A DNA stretch of 49,798 nt, taken from assembly GCA_020441855.1 (NCBI GenBank), contig JAGRLL010000176.1:1-49798 (forward strand). The letters run 5' to 3'. This DNA is from Nitratireductor sp. Lineage in GTDB: Bacteria > Pseudomonadota > Alphaproteobacteria > Rhizobiales > Rhizobiaceae. Each line of letters begins with the position of its first letter. Within the stretch, counting starts at the first letter, position 1. The notes under the pieces are model-generated. The model ran no database searches. It was not told the origin of the DNA and worked only from the letters and a program-made list of their open reading frames with translations. Shown here piece after piece: positions 39,425 to 48,599 of this stretch. The position numbers were made by a program, and so were the translations under genes.

Positions 39425-41370
39425 CGCTGCGGGTCGCCCTGGAAATCACCGGCGACGGCAGCGGCAGCCGACGCGAGATCGAAAAGACCAAGGCCGAACT
39501 CGGCTCGCTGACCAAGGCGGCCGAAACGAGCTCGGCGCGTACGGCCGCCCTGATCACGAAGATGGAAACCGACCTCGGCAAGGCGGCAGCCGCTGCCGTC
39601 CAGCCGATGCGCCTCAACCAGCATCAGCTGATGAACATGCAGTTCCAGCTGAACGACATGGCGACCATGCTCGCCTCGGGCCAGTCGCCCTTCGTGATGC
39701 TGATGCAACAGGGCATGCAGATCGGGCAGATATTCGGACCGGGCGCGACGGTCAGCCAGGCGTTGAAGGCGACCGGCGCAGGGATCTTCGCCTTCCTGAC
39801 CAACCCCATCAATCTGGCGATCGCTGCGACCGCAGTCGCCGCCGGTGCCATTCCCGCCATCTGGCACGCCTTCACCGGTCCGGAAGCAGCCTCGGCCGAG
39901 GACATGCTCGATCGGCTCAATGACATGCTGGGCGAACTGGCAAAGAGCGATCGAGAGGCGGCGAATGCCATCAGGCGCCAGCTCTCCGGTCTGGAAACCG
40001 GCGAGGTCCTGGTCGCAGACTTCAAAGCCACGGAAGCGGAGCTGCGCGCCGGTCTGGCCAAGGCGATCGACGAACTTGCTCTCAAGACCATCTACTTCAA
40101 GGGCGAGCTCTCGGGATGGGAGTCCGATAGCGTCAAGCAGCTCCGCACACAGATCGAGGCAATGGGCAGGGACCTCGTCGACGGCAAGCTGACGGTAAGC
40201 CAGTTCCGCGAGCAGGTTGCCGCCATCAGGCTCGATCCGGAGACGCCGGAAAAGATCATACGGCTGGTCGACAACCTGCGCGACGCTTCGGGCGAGGCTC
40301 GCAAACTAGAGGCCGGCCTGCGCGGCGCGTCCGAAGCGATCGAGGCACTGGCCGGCCATGGAACGCTGATCACGATCGATCTGGAGCTGAAGTCGCGCCT
40401 CGACCCGGAAGGCGCGGGCAGCCTGGCGGACAAGCTGGCGGCGCAAGCACAGAAGATCACGGCAGAAGCGGAGCGCCGGGCTCGCGAGGCACAACGGGAG
40501 GCCGAGGAAGCCGCGCGGCTCGCCGACCAGCGCGAGACGAACCGCATCACGGTCGACGATCTCCAGCGCGAGGTCGAGGCTCTGTCGGCAACCGGCGTCG
40601 AACGCGAACGCCTGCTCGGACAGTTGCGCGATGAACAGGAAATCCGCCAGGCGATCGCCGGCCTCGGCCCGCAGGCGACCGAGGCAGAGATCGAGGCGCT
40701 GACCCGCCTGATCCCGATCCGCAACGAGCTGAACGAGCAGGCCCGCGAGAGCGCCCGGACGATGCGAGAGGAGGAGCGGTCGGCAAAGTCTTTCGGCAAC
40801 GCCGTGGCCTCGCTGACCTCGCAGCTGATGAACGGGGCCAATGCCGGCGAAGTCCTGATGCAAGCGCTGCAGAGGTTGTTCCTCAACAGCCTGTCCCAGA
40901 GCGCCACATCGCTGGCAGGGAGTACCGGCCTCTCTTCGCTGTTGTCGGTTTTCGGCTTCTCGGATGGAGGCTGGACCGGTCCCGGCGGAAAACACCAGCC
41001 CAAGGGCGTCGTGCATGGCGACGAGTTCGTGTTCTCGGCCGCCGCGACCAGGCGCGCCGGTGTTGCCAATCTGGATGCGCTGCATCGCTCGCTCAAGGGC
41101 TATGCCGAAGGCGGCTATGTCGGCCCACCCGTCGCCGCGTCCACGGCCGGCAGCGCCTTGCGGCAGAGGCTCGACATTCACCTGATCGGCGAGGAAGGCG
41201 CGCTGTTCAAACCCATGGTGCGCGAGATCTCCGGCGACACGGCCGGCGTCGTCGTCACCCAAGCCTCGCCGCGCATCGTCGGCGAGGCGGTGCGCCAGTC
41301 CAATGCCAATGTCATGCCGACGATCGGCCGCTACCAGCGCGAGGTCGCGGGAGGCGATTACCGGCTATGA
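39421..41370 (+). CDS. Tail tape measure protein
   Basis: 649 residues. The N-terminal coiled coil is followed by the conserved QHQLMNMQFQLNDMATMLAS GQSPFVMLMQQGMQ block split over residues 65-100 and a membrane-like helix (NPINLAIAATAVAAGAIPAIW). Long Glu/Arg/Ala helices lie at 330-470, and a glycine-rich C-terminus (FSDGGWTGPGGKHQPKGVVHGDEFVFSA) is typical of lambdoid tape measures. The length predicts a tail shorter than lambda's. Confidence 0.9.
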   Translation: MTLRVALEITGDGSGSRREIEKTKAELGSLTKAAETSSARTAALITKMETDLGKAAAAAVQPMRLNQHQLMNMQFQLNDMATMLASGQSPFVMLMQQGMQIGQIFGPGATVSQALKATGAGIFAFLTNPINLAIAATAVAAGAIPAIWHAFTGPEAASAEDMLDRLNDMLGELAKSDREAANAIRRQLSGLETGEVLVADFKATEAELRAGLAKAIDELALKTIYFKGELSGWESDSVKQLRTQIEAMGRDLVDGKLTVSQFREQVAAIRLDPETPEKIIRLVDNLRDASGEARKLEAGLRGASEAIEALAGHGTLITIDLELKSRLDPEGAGSLADKLAAQAQKITAEAERRAREAQREAEEAARLADQRETNRITVDDLQREVEALSATGVERERLLGQLRDEQEIRQAIAGLGPQATEAEIEALTRLIPIRNELNEQARESARTMREEERSAKSFGNAVASLTSQLMNGANAGEVLMQALQRLFLNSLSQSATSLAGSTGLSSLLSVFGFSDGGWTGPGGKHQPKGVVHGDEFVFSAAATRRAGVANLDALHRSLKGYAEGGYVGPPVAASTAGSALRQRLDIHLIGEEGALFKPMVREISGDTAGVVVTQASPRIVGEAVRQSNANVMPTIGRYQREVAGGDYRL

Positions 41371-42077
41371 GCACCCTCGTCTGGCCCCGACAGCTGCTGA
41401 TGCCGGCGCGCACCACCATCAACCCGGTGCCGTTCACCCGCTCGGGCGGCCGTTCGCTCGGCGGCATCGAGCCGGCGACGCGCACCGATCGCGGCTACTG
41501 GTCGATCGGCCTGGAGAAGGTGGAACTTCACACTCGGCAGCAACGGCAGGTCTGGAGCGCCATCCGCACCGCCCTGTCGGGCCGCTCCGGCCTGATCGCC
41601 ATCCCGATCTGGTCGTTCTCCACGGCGCCCTTTGCGAGTGGCTCCTACGAGCCGGTGACGCTGACCACGCATGGCGACGGTGCGACCTTCGGCGACGGTT
41701 CGCAATATCGCCAGGGCGCGATCGCGGTTCGCATGGCCGACGCGGTGGCGATCGGCGCGACCTCGGTCCGGCTGGAGATCGTCCATGCCGACGCCAATCT
41801 GGTCGGCGTCCGGTTCTCCCACGACCACGCGCTCTATGAGACAGGTCCCGCGACCCTGGTCGACGGCGACACCTGGACGGTGCCGATCACGCCGGCTGCA
41901 AGGGCGGCGATCCCGGCCGGGGCCGACCTGGAATTCGACGAGCCGACCTGCCTGTGCCGCCTTGCGGAGGACAACGGCATGGATGCCAGCCTCAACAATG
42001 TCCGCTACGACACGCCCTCCGTCGCTTTCGTCGAGGCGGTCGACTACTGGTCCGATCTCGCTGCGGGGCTGATCTGA
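41367..42077 (+). CDS. Tail tip protein (distal tail-like, unnamed)
   Basis: 236 residues, beta-rich. MSTLVWPRQLLMPARTTINPVP and LDFDEPTCLC-like (LEFDEPTCLCRLAEDNGMD) segments are recognisable as a conserved gene between tape measure and hub in Mu-like siphoviruses, from memory, but no named domain is certain. It occupies the place of the Dit/gpM protein. Confidence 0.65.
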   Translation: MSTLVWPRQLLMPARTTINPVPFTRSGGRSLGGIEPATRTDRGYWSIGLEKVELHTRQQRQVWSAIRTALSGRSGLIAIPIWSFSTAPFASGSYEPVTLTTHGDGATFGDGSQYRQGAIAVRMADAVAIGATSVRLEIVHADANLVGVRFSHDHALYETGPATLVDGDTWTVPITPAARAAIPAGADLEFDEPTCLCRLAEDNGMDASLNNVRYDTPSVAFVEAVDYWSDLAAGLI

Positions 42078-42652
42078 TGACGGTCGTGCGCAGCCTCAAG
42101 GTGCTGGCCCGCATCGACTTCCCGACCGGGACGCTGCGGCTGTGGGAAGGCTCCGGCCCGTATCTCGATGCCGATGGCAATGTCTGGCGTTCCTGCGTGC
42201 TAGGCGATGACGCGCTGGACGCGATCGAGACGGCGATCAATGCCGAGGCCTGGACGTTGGAGCTCGGCATATCCGGAGTGGCGCGCGATCTGGCTGACGG
42301 CATCTGGCAGGACATGCAGGACGGCAACGTCATCGACTCCGTGATTCGCATCCTGATCCAGGACTGTGACGACACCGACCAGCCGGTTGGCGAACCGGAG
42401 GTGAAGTTCACCGGGCGGATAGACAATCTGCGCTTCGACGACGCGGTCCAGGACCGGCAAATACGCTCGGCCATCATCATCGAATGCACCAACCGCTTCG
42501 CGCTGCGGTCGCTGACCAATGGCGCGGTGTTGTCGGATGTCGACCAGCGGGTGCGCGCCGCCCGCCTCAATCCGGAGGCCGATGCCGACCGGTTCTGCGA
42601 GCGGGTGCCGAGCCTCGGACAGAAGACCATCAACTGGCCGGTTTGGAACTGA
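42077..42652 (+). CDS. Tail tip protein (gpL-position)
   Basis: 191 residues from ATG 42077. It has beta-strands such as VLARIDFPTGTLRLWEGSGPYLDADGN and a C-terminal NPEADADRFCERVPSLGQK. In lambda-like order this spot belongs to gpL, but the Fe-S cysteines of gpL are not seen. Probably part of the tail tip hub. Confidence 0.65.
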   Translation: MTVVRSLKVLARIDFPTGTLRLWEGSGPYLDADGNVWRSCVLGDDALDAIETAINAEAWTLELGISGVARDLADGIWQDMQDGNVIDSVIRILIQDCDDTDQPVGEPEVKFTGRIDNLRFDDAVQDRQIRSAIIIECTNRFALRSLTNGAVLSDVDQRVRAARLNPEADADRFCERVPSLGQKTINWPVWN

Positions 42653-43170
42653 TGGCCATGGCGACGATCGATGCGCTCCTGTCGGAATTCCAGAAACGCA
42701 ATGCAGGCCGCCGCTGGCGGCCGGGCTCGGTAGATTGCGTGATGACGCTGGCGGACTGGCTGGTGACGCTCGGCCATCGCGACCCGGCGGCCGGACTTCG
42801 GGGCGTGTATCACGACGAGGCGGGCTACCGCGCCATCCTGGCCGGCCATGGGGGCATGGCGCCCATGATCGATGCAAGGGCGACGATGCTGGGCTTGCCT
42901 CGCACGGCCACAGCTCGAACCGGCGATGTCGGGGTCATAGGCAGCGCCGCCAGCATCGACCGGCAATGGGGTGCGATCTGGGACGGCGGCGACTGGCTGG
43001 TACGCTTCGACGGCGGCTTCTCGCGGGTCAAGGCCAGAGCGATGGCCATCTGGCGGGTCAGGCAACAAGAGGCTAGGAGCGCCGAAGGCGCGACCGGGAC
43101 CAGTCAAGAGGCGAGGAGCGAAGCGACCGGGAGCAAGAATGATGCGAGGGGGTGCGCATGCCCCAGCTGA
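42652..43170 (+). CDS. DUF6950/NlpC-P60-like tail tip protein with repeat-encoded C-terminus
   Basis: 172 residues. GRRWRPGSVDCVMTLADWLVTLGHRDPAAGLRGVYHDEAGY fits DUF6950, a relative of NlpC/P60-type cell-wall hydrolases of phage tail tips (candidate nucleophile in DCVMTLADW). The last 35 residues (QQEARSAEGATGTSQEARSEATG) are encoded by two copies of the hairpin repeat and are likely disordered. An original stop shortly after WRVRQ may have been lost. Confidence 0.75.
   Translation: MAMATIDALLSEFQKRNAGRRWRPGSVDCVMTLADWLVTLGHRDPAAGLRGVYHDEAGYRAILAGHGGMAPMIDARATMLGLPRTATARTGDVGVIGSAASIDRQWGAIWDGGDWLVRFDGGFSRVKARAMAIWRVRQQEARSAEGATGTSQEARSEATGSKNDARGCACPS
43064..43099 (+). repeat. Hairpin repeat family, copy 4
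   Basis: AACAAGAGGCTAGGAGCGCC...GCGACCGGGA with arms GCGCC/GGCGC around GAA. The stem is one pair longer than in copy 3 with both sides changed together. It lies inside the 3' end of the DUF6950 gene. Confidence 0.6.
43104..43132 (+). repeat. Hairpin repeat family, copy 5
   Basis: TCAAGAGGCGAGGAGC-GAA-GCGACCGGGA, the shortest copy, in tandem with copy 4 and 26 bases ahead of the tip attachment gene start. Confidence 0.6.
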
Positions 43171-45194
43171 TCGCCTCGGCCGTCATCCCCATCATTTTCG
43201 CCGTGACGTCGAACTACGCGGTCGTCATGGGCATCTCGCTCGCCATCGGCTATGCGGCGACGGCTTATGCGCTCTACGCGCTGAACGATTTGCTGTTTTC
43301 GCCCGAAATGCCGAAAGTGCCGCGGCCCGAGGATGGCAAGTACAATCTGAAACAGAACGTGCCGTCGCTTTCTTATGTGCTGGGCCGAGTCCAAAAAGGT
43401 GGAGACTACGCCTTCCTCGAAGAGCTGCTAGGCGTCGCCTTCCACATCACCGTCGTCGCCGGGCACTCGATCAACGGCTTTGTGCGCCACCGCCTGCACG
43501 ACGAGGACGTAACGCTGGATGTCGATGGCTATGTGACGACGCCGGCGCACTTCGAATCGAAGGTCAATCTCCAGACGCGCAGCGGGACCGATGCCGAAAC
43601 GGCCTATGAAGATGTCACTGCCTTGTTTGGCTCGCTCTGGACCGAAGACCATCGCGGCGACGGCCTCGCCTCCGTGCTGATGATGTGCGAGACCGTGGCG
43701 GCCGGGAAGTACCAGAAGGTCTATCCCCAGCAGATGCCGGTGCAGACGCACGTGATCGAGGGCAATGACCGGCTCTACGACCCGCGCACCGAAACCTATG
43801 GCTATTCGACCAATCTGGCGCTGTTCCGCCTGTGGCATCTGACCCATCCGGTCGGCGGCAAGCTCACCCTGGACGACATCTACCTGCCGGAATGGGAAAC
43901 GGCGGCCGATGTCGGCGACGAACAGGTCACCAACCGCGACGGAGAGACCGAGAGCCGCTACCATGGCGGACTGTGGTTTCGGGCCGACAATAACCCGGTC
44001 GAGGTCGGCCGCACGATCGACCAGGCGGGTGAACTGATCTGCTACGAGCGGCCGGACGGCACGGTCGGCGTCCATCCCGGCAAGTTCGTCGAGCCTGACA
44101 TCCGCCTGACCGAAGATGACATCCTGACGCTCTCCTACGATGCGAACAAGCGCCAGGCGACGACGGTGCTGGCCGTGCGCGGGCAGTACACCAATCCTGA
44201 CGCCAACTATGTGACGGCCGACGCCGCGCCCTACGGCAACCCCTATATCGACGGCGACAACGAGCGCACGAAGACGATCAAGAACCAGGCCGTGCAGAGC
44301 CACAACCACATGGCCAGGCTGGAGAAGATCGCCTTTATCCGCGCCAACGCGCCGAGGGTGACGCTGCTCGCTCACTACCAGCCGGCCAGGAACGTGCCCT
44401 ATCGCCGCTTTATTCGTATTCATGCACCGCCGCGCCTAGACGAGGCGGTAGTCGAAATCACCGGCCGGCCGCGCCTGTCGCTACGCAACCTGACGGTCGA
44501 GTTCCAGGGCATCGTCGTGCCGGCCACACTCTACGATTTCGACGCGGCTACCGATGAGGGCGTACCGGGTGGCGTGATCGAAACGGTCGTGACTAGCGGC
44601 GTACCGGACCCGGTCAATTTCGACGTGGTGATCCAGACGGAGGTCATCTCCGGCGGCGGCACGGCGGCCTATGCGCTGGCGAGCTGGGATGCAGTCTCCG
44701 ACGCGCTGACCTACGAATTAGAATGGGAGCCTTCGGCAGGCGGTACCAAGCAGTCGGTGACCTCGGCTGCAGGCGAGACGGAAGTGCGCTCCGGCTATCT
44801 GGCCGACGGCGTCGAACACAGGTTCCGCCTTCGCACCTGGTCGGTCGGCGTTGCCGCCGACTGGACGGACTATGTGCTTCGCACCGCGACCGCCGATCCT
44901 GTCGCGCCCGCGGCCGTTACCGGCGTGTCCGGTACGGGCGGCAGCGGCAGCTTCACCTTCGACTGGACCGCGCCAAACAGCGGCAACTATTTCGCGGCGC
45001 GGCTCTACCTCAACACGGTCGACGATATCGGCACGGCGACGCTGGTCGGCACCGAGTATGGCGCGCCAAGCGATGTCGAGAGCCGGGACATCACCAGCCT
45101 TTCGGCAGACGACTATTACGGCTGGGTCGAGGCAATTAATGCCTCGGGCGTCGCCGCCTCGCCGGTCGCCACCGGCGTGAAGACGGTCACATGA
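43158..45194 (+). CDS. Tip attachment protein (lambda gpJ-like) with FN3 domains
   Basis: 678 residues from ATG 43158 (AGGGGG six bases upstream). The N-terminus has hydrophobic spans (LIASAVIPIIFAVTSNYAVV), as in gpI/J fusion-type proteins. The body is a tail hub with EDILTLSYDANKRQATTVLAVRG. The C-terminal 190 residues contain fibronectin-III-like repeats (ALASWDAVSDALTYELEWEP, TGVSGTGGSGSFTFDWTAP). It should contact the host receptor together with the spike. Confidence 0.85.
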   Translation: MPQLIASAVIPIIFAVTSNYAVVMGISLAIGYAATAYALYALNDLLFSPEMPKVPRPEDGKYNLKQNVPSLSYVLGRVQKGGDYAFLEELLGVAFHITVVAGHSINGFVRHRLHDEDVTLDVDGYVTTPAHFESKVNLQTRSGTDAETAYEDVTALFGSLWTEDHRGDGLASVLMMCETVAAGKYQKVYPQQMPVQTHVIEGNDRLYDPRTETYGYSTNLALFRLWHLTHPVGGKLTLDDIYLPEWETAADVGDEQVTNRDGETESRYHGGLWFRADNNPVEVGRTIDQAGELICYERPDGTVGVHPGKFVEPDIRLTEDDILTLSYDANKRQATTVLAVRGQYTNPDANYVTADAAPYGNPYIDGDNERTKTIKNQAVQSHNHMARLEKIAFIRANAPRVTLLAHYQPARNVPYRRFIRIHAPPRLDEAVVEITGRPRLSLRNLTVEFQGIVVPATLYDFDAATDEGVPGGVIETVVTSGVPDPVNFDVVIQTEVISGGGTAAYALASWDAVSDALTYELEWEPSAGGTKQSVTSAAGETEVRSGYLADGVEHRFRLRTWSVGVAADWTDYVLRTATADPVAPAAVTGVSGTGGSGSFTFDWTAPNSGNYFAARLYLNTVDDIGTATLVGTEYGAPSDVESRDITSLSADDYYGWVEAINASGVAASPVATGVKTVT

Positions 45195-45210
45195 TCAGGA
45201 GAACGGGACG

Positions 45211-47139
45211 ATGGTACTGAAGGCTTCGGAAATCTGGCGTGACTACGAGACGGACGGCATTCCGGCGACCGGTGAAAACGACCCGGACAAAGCTCAGATC
45301 AGGAATTGGGGCACCTATCTTGAGGGGCAGATTGGTGTTGGTGGAGTAGCGGACAGAACGGCACTCAAAGCGCTAAACACCGCCCTTACCAGCGCCGTTT
45401 ACCTGCGCGAAGCGGGGCGGGAGGGCGTTTTTGTGTTTCGTTCGGGTGATTACTCGGCCCAAATCACCGCCGATACAAATGAGGGTGTCTATATCGAGGC
45501 CGACGACACGTCATCAAGCTACGGCTGCTGGGTTCGTGAGAGCGGATGGGCGGTTGAGGGTGCGAATCCGAAATGGTTTGGCGTACAGGGCGACGCGGTT
45601 GAAGTCGCTGCAACGGCTTCGATTGCAAGCGGTGCGGCGGCCCTCACTGCGACGGGCGCATCGTTCACCTCTGACGATGTCGGCAAGATCATCAGCGTGC
45701 CGGGCGCTGGCGCGGGTGGTGTTGCATTGCAGACAACCATTGCGGCGGTCGGTAGTGCAACTTCGGTCACCCTTGCCGACAATGCGTCCACCACGCTTTC
45801 TTCCGCCTCGGTCACGCTGACCTATGGCACCGACGATTCGGCAGCGTTCAATGCGGCGCTTTCGGGTGGAAATGTGCATCTTAACGTTCCTGCCGGGGAC
45901 TATATCTTCGGATCATATCTACGGGTTTTTGCCAAAACATGGCTGGTGCTTCATCCTGCCGCAAGGCTTCTCAATGCACTGACCGACACCTACGGGGCGC
46001 TATTTCTGAACGGCGAGCTTGGCAACACGACCTATGCCACCGGTTATGATGGCGATGGCGATATCTGGTTTTCGGGTGGCAAGATAGACCTCAGCCTGAG
46101 ATCGGCGACCGAAGAGATTTCGCAGGCGATTGCCTTCGCGCATGCAGAAAACGTGCTGATCGAAAGCATGATCTTCTACAACTGCTACGACAGCCATCAT
46201 ATCGAGATCAATTCCTCGAAGAATGTAAGGATCACCAGATGCACTTTCGACAGGCTGACGACCGGCACTTCCAGCGTCACGCATGAAGACATCAACATCG
46301 ACCACGCTTACTCTACAGGATTTCCTCACTTCGGATCATATGATGATACAGTTTGCCGTGATGTGAGCATCTACGAAAACGAGTTCCGTGACGGCATTGT
46401 TGGCGTAGGTTCTCATGCTGGCGTCGCCACCGCCCATCTGAACATCAACGTCTATCGCAACCGGTTCTACAACATGTCGAGCCGGGCCATCCGCGCGCAT
46501 GACTGGAATCGTGGCATCATCGCGTGGAACGAAATCGACACGTGCGGCCTTTCCGCCATGCTTTTCTACGACGCCAACTTCATCAAGGTGTTCGGCAATT
46601 TCATCAAGAATGTGAATGAGGACTCTGCCGATGATGCAATCGTCATCTCCGGCAATAGCGGCGGCGGGGAAGGCTGCGAATTTCGCGACAACAGGATCGT
46701 GCCCGGAACAAACACCACCAATGCCTTCGGCGTTAGCGTCGGGACAAAGCACCGGATCGACACTTCCGGTGCGGAGGAAGGCTCATCCGGCCTTATCGAT
46801 GACAACGGCACGTTAACAGAAATCAATGGCCGGACGCTGCTATGGTCCGGCAACGATGGAACCGGGCCGGTCTCCCTTGACGACGACGCCGACGAGTTCA
46901 TCGGCCTGGAAATCCAGACGGGATCACCTTCGTCCGGGTCGAAGACGCTGACAACTTCGATCTGGAACGGATGGGGAGGAAACGCCGGCAACTTCGCCGT
47001 TGGCAACTATGCCAAGTTTTTTTCGGGCTCAGGCTCCATGGTGATCGGCTTTGCATCCGCGCTTGATTCGCTCACCATCACCTCGGCGGCGGACAATCTT
47101 CGATATGTTTTCGGGCTCAACCGCCGCCGTCGGGGATGA
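45211..47139 (+). CDS. Tail spike with parallel beta-helix (pectate-lyase fold), possible depolymerase
   Basis: 642 residues. The N-terminal adaptor (LKASEIWRDYETDGIPATGENDPDKAQIRNWGTYLEGQI) recurs on phage fibres. Residues 190-520 have beta-helix rungs (YIFGSYLRVFAKTWLVLHP, NVLIESMIFYNCYDSHHIEI, NVRITRCTFDRL, LNINVYRNRFYNMSSRAIR). It probably cuts or binds a surface polysaccharide. Base composition is more AT-rich than in the neighbouring tail genes and codon use differs, a sign of exchange. No intramolecular chaperone domain is seen. Confidence 0.8.
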   Translation: MVLKASEIWRDYETDGIPATGENDPDKAQIRNWGTYLEGQIGVGGVADRTALKALNTALTSAVYLREAGREGVFVFRSGDYSAQITADTNEGVYIEADDTSSSYGCWVRESGWAVEGANPKWFGVQGDAVEVAATASIASGAAALTATGASFTSDDVGKIISVPGAGAGGVALQTTIAAVGSATSVTLADNASTTLSSASVTLTYGTDDSAAFNAALSGGNVHLNVPAGDYIFGSYLRVFAKTWLVLHPAARLLNALTDTYGALFLNGELGNTTYATGYDGDGDIWFSGGKIDLSLRSATEEISQAIAFAHAENVLIESMIFYNCYDSHHIEINSSKNVRITRCTFDRLTTGTSSVTHEDINIDHAYSTGFPHFGSYDDTVCRDVSIYENEFRDGIVGVGSHAGVATAHLNINVYRNRFYNMSSRAIRAHDWNRGIIAWNEIDTCGLSAMLFYDANFIKVFGNFIKNVNEDSADDAIVISGNSGGGEGCEFRDNRIVPGTNTTNAFGVSVGTKHRIDTSGAEEGSSGLIDDNGTLTEINGRTLLWSGNDGTGPVSLDDDADEFIGLEIQTGSPSSGSKTLTTSIWNGWGGNAGNFAVGNYAKFFSGSGSMVIGFASALDSLTITSAADNLRYVFGLNRRRRG

Positions 47140-47442
47140 TTGTATCCCGACAACACGTAGGGGCGACTGCAACCTTGACGATGTGGAGATGCATCAAGTT
47201 TGTCCGGGAGATTTCGTGTGTCCTCGACGCGATGAACCCGATCTCGGCTGACAATGCCGACGATACGCATTGGCAGCCGCCCTAGAGGGCGGTCCGGTGC
47301 GCAGGACGCACCGAACGACGGGGGCATAGATTGGCGTCCAGTCCCCGCCCGGCAGCACCTGACGATAACTACCGCACCCGCTTGCGCACCGCTTTGACCC
47401 GGTGGGCGCCGGCAGTGTGGCAGATTCCGGTACCGAGGGAAA
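47140..47442. other. Gap between spike and methylase genes
   Basis: About 300 bases. A 34-codon frame (ATG 47183 to TAG 47287, product starting MWRCIKFVREISC) has no clear ribosome binding site. A hairpin GGTGCG/CGCACC lies at about 47297-47313. A longer frame from 47331 runs through the methylase gene and is taken as a shadow. It may be the remnant of a fibre-assembly gene. Confidence 0.4.
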
Positions 47443-48252
47443 ATGGACCAGGACAGTGCATTCACGGACGTCTCGCCGGCAAAGCCGCCAGCGGCCTATG
47501 TCGGTGGCAAGAAGATACTCGCCCGGCGCATCATCGAGCGGATCGACGCCACGCCGCACAGCGGCTATGCGGAAGCCTTTGTCGGCATGGGGGGCGTGTT
47601 CCTGCGCCGCTCGCGAAAGCCCAAGACCGAAGTCATCAACGACATCAATGGCGAGGTGGCGACGCTGTTCCGCATCCTGCAGCGGCACTATCCGCAGTTC
47701 TTGGAGACGCTCAAGTTCCAGATCACGTCGCGGCGCGAGTTCGAGCGCCTGGTGGCAACCGACCCGGCCACGCTGACCGATCTGGAACGCGCGGCACGCT
47801 TTCTCTATCTCCAGCGTACGGCCTTCGGCGGCAAGGTGGCTGGGCAGACCTTCGGCGTTGCGAAGGACGGTGGCGGCCGGTTCAACATCACGCGCCTCGG
47901 GCCGCTCCTGGAGGACATTCACGAGCGCATGGCGGGTGTCGTCATCGAGTGTCTGCCGTGGCAGGACTTCCTGCGCCGCTGGGACCGGCCGGGCATGCTG
48001 TTCTATCTCGATCCGCCCTATTGGGGGAACGAGGCCGACTATGGCTCGGGCGTGTTCGGCCGGGAGGATTTCGCGGCGCTCAACGAGGCTTTGAAGGGGC
48101 TTCGAGGGCGCTTCATACTGTCCTTGAACGACCTTCCAGAGGTCCGTGAAACCTTCGCCGGGTTCGCCATCGAGAGCGTGGACTGCACGTATTCGATCAG
48201 CGGCGGAAAGGGGAAGGCTGTGCGGGAGGTGATGATATCGTCGCTGGGTTGA
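47443..48252 (+). CDS. D12-class adenine-specific DNA methyltransferase (Dam-like)
   Basis: 269 residues. Order of motifs as in Dam: YVGGKKILARRIIERI (SAM loop), AFVGMGGVFLRRSR, INDINGEVATLFRIL, and catalytic DPPYWG in LFYLDPPYWG. It methylates adenine N6 in a short site not predictable here. Its place at the right end, outside the tail module, is that of Mu mom, the anti-restriction modification gene. GAGGGA lies just ahead of the ATG. Confidence 0.92.
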   Translation: MDQDSAFTDVSPAKPPAAYVGGKKILARRIIERIDATPHSGYAEAFVGMGGVFLRRSRKPKTEVINDINGEVATLFRILQRHYPQFLETLKFQITSRREFERLVATDPATLTDLERAARFLYLQRTAFGGKVAGQTFGVAKDGGGRFNITRLGPLLEDIHERMAGVVIECLPWQDFLRRWDRPGMLFYLDPPYWGNEADYGSGVFGREDFAALNEALKGLRGRFILSLNDLPEVRETFAGFAIESVDCTYSISGGKGKAVREVMISSLG

Positions 48253-48270
48253 GCGCGATCAGCAATGCTG

Positions 48271-48495
48271 CTAGCTGGGCGTTTCCTGCGAAAGCAGCGT
48301 CACAAACTCCTCGATGATCACCCGGTTTTCTGGACGAAGCTGCTTAGAAAAGTCGGAAAGAGACTTGGCAGCAGCGGCGGCATCGCCAGGAGCGACGCGG
48401 ACCAGTTCCGTGGACAAAAACCGGCAGGTCTCGCGAAGCGAATCCAGCGCCTGTTGTGGGCCGGTCATGTCGAGGTGGACATCAACATCGATCAT
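48271..48495 (-). CDS. Small leftward protein at the prophage right end
   Basis: 74 residues from ATG 48495 (GGAG eight bases upstream); a longer frame to 48567 has no such site. Sequence IDVDVHLDMTGPQQALDSLRETCRFLSTEL is helical and acidic. It lies inside the TSD-defined end of the element, so it belongs to the phage and may be expressed in the lysogen. No family recognised. Confidence 0.6.
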   Translation of the reverse strand: MIDVDVHLDMTGPQQALDSLRETCRFLSTELVRVAPGDAAAAAKSLSDFSKQLRPENRVIIEEFVTLLSQETPS

Positions 48496-48599
48496 CTGAC
48501 TATCTCCGATCTGTCGAGTGGTGAGAATGTCAGATTCGTATGGGGCAAGCGAATCGCCCTCAAACAACCTTTTAACCCCGTGCGAGGCGCCCTTTTACG

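Noticed and set aside
47331..48149. Plus-strand frame of 272 codons overlapping the D12 methylase
   Set aside because: The methylase frame has all Dam motifs; this one turns to Arg/Gly-rich shadow sequence and lacks a start signal.
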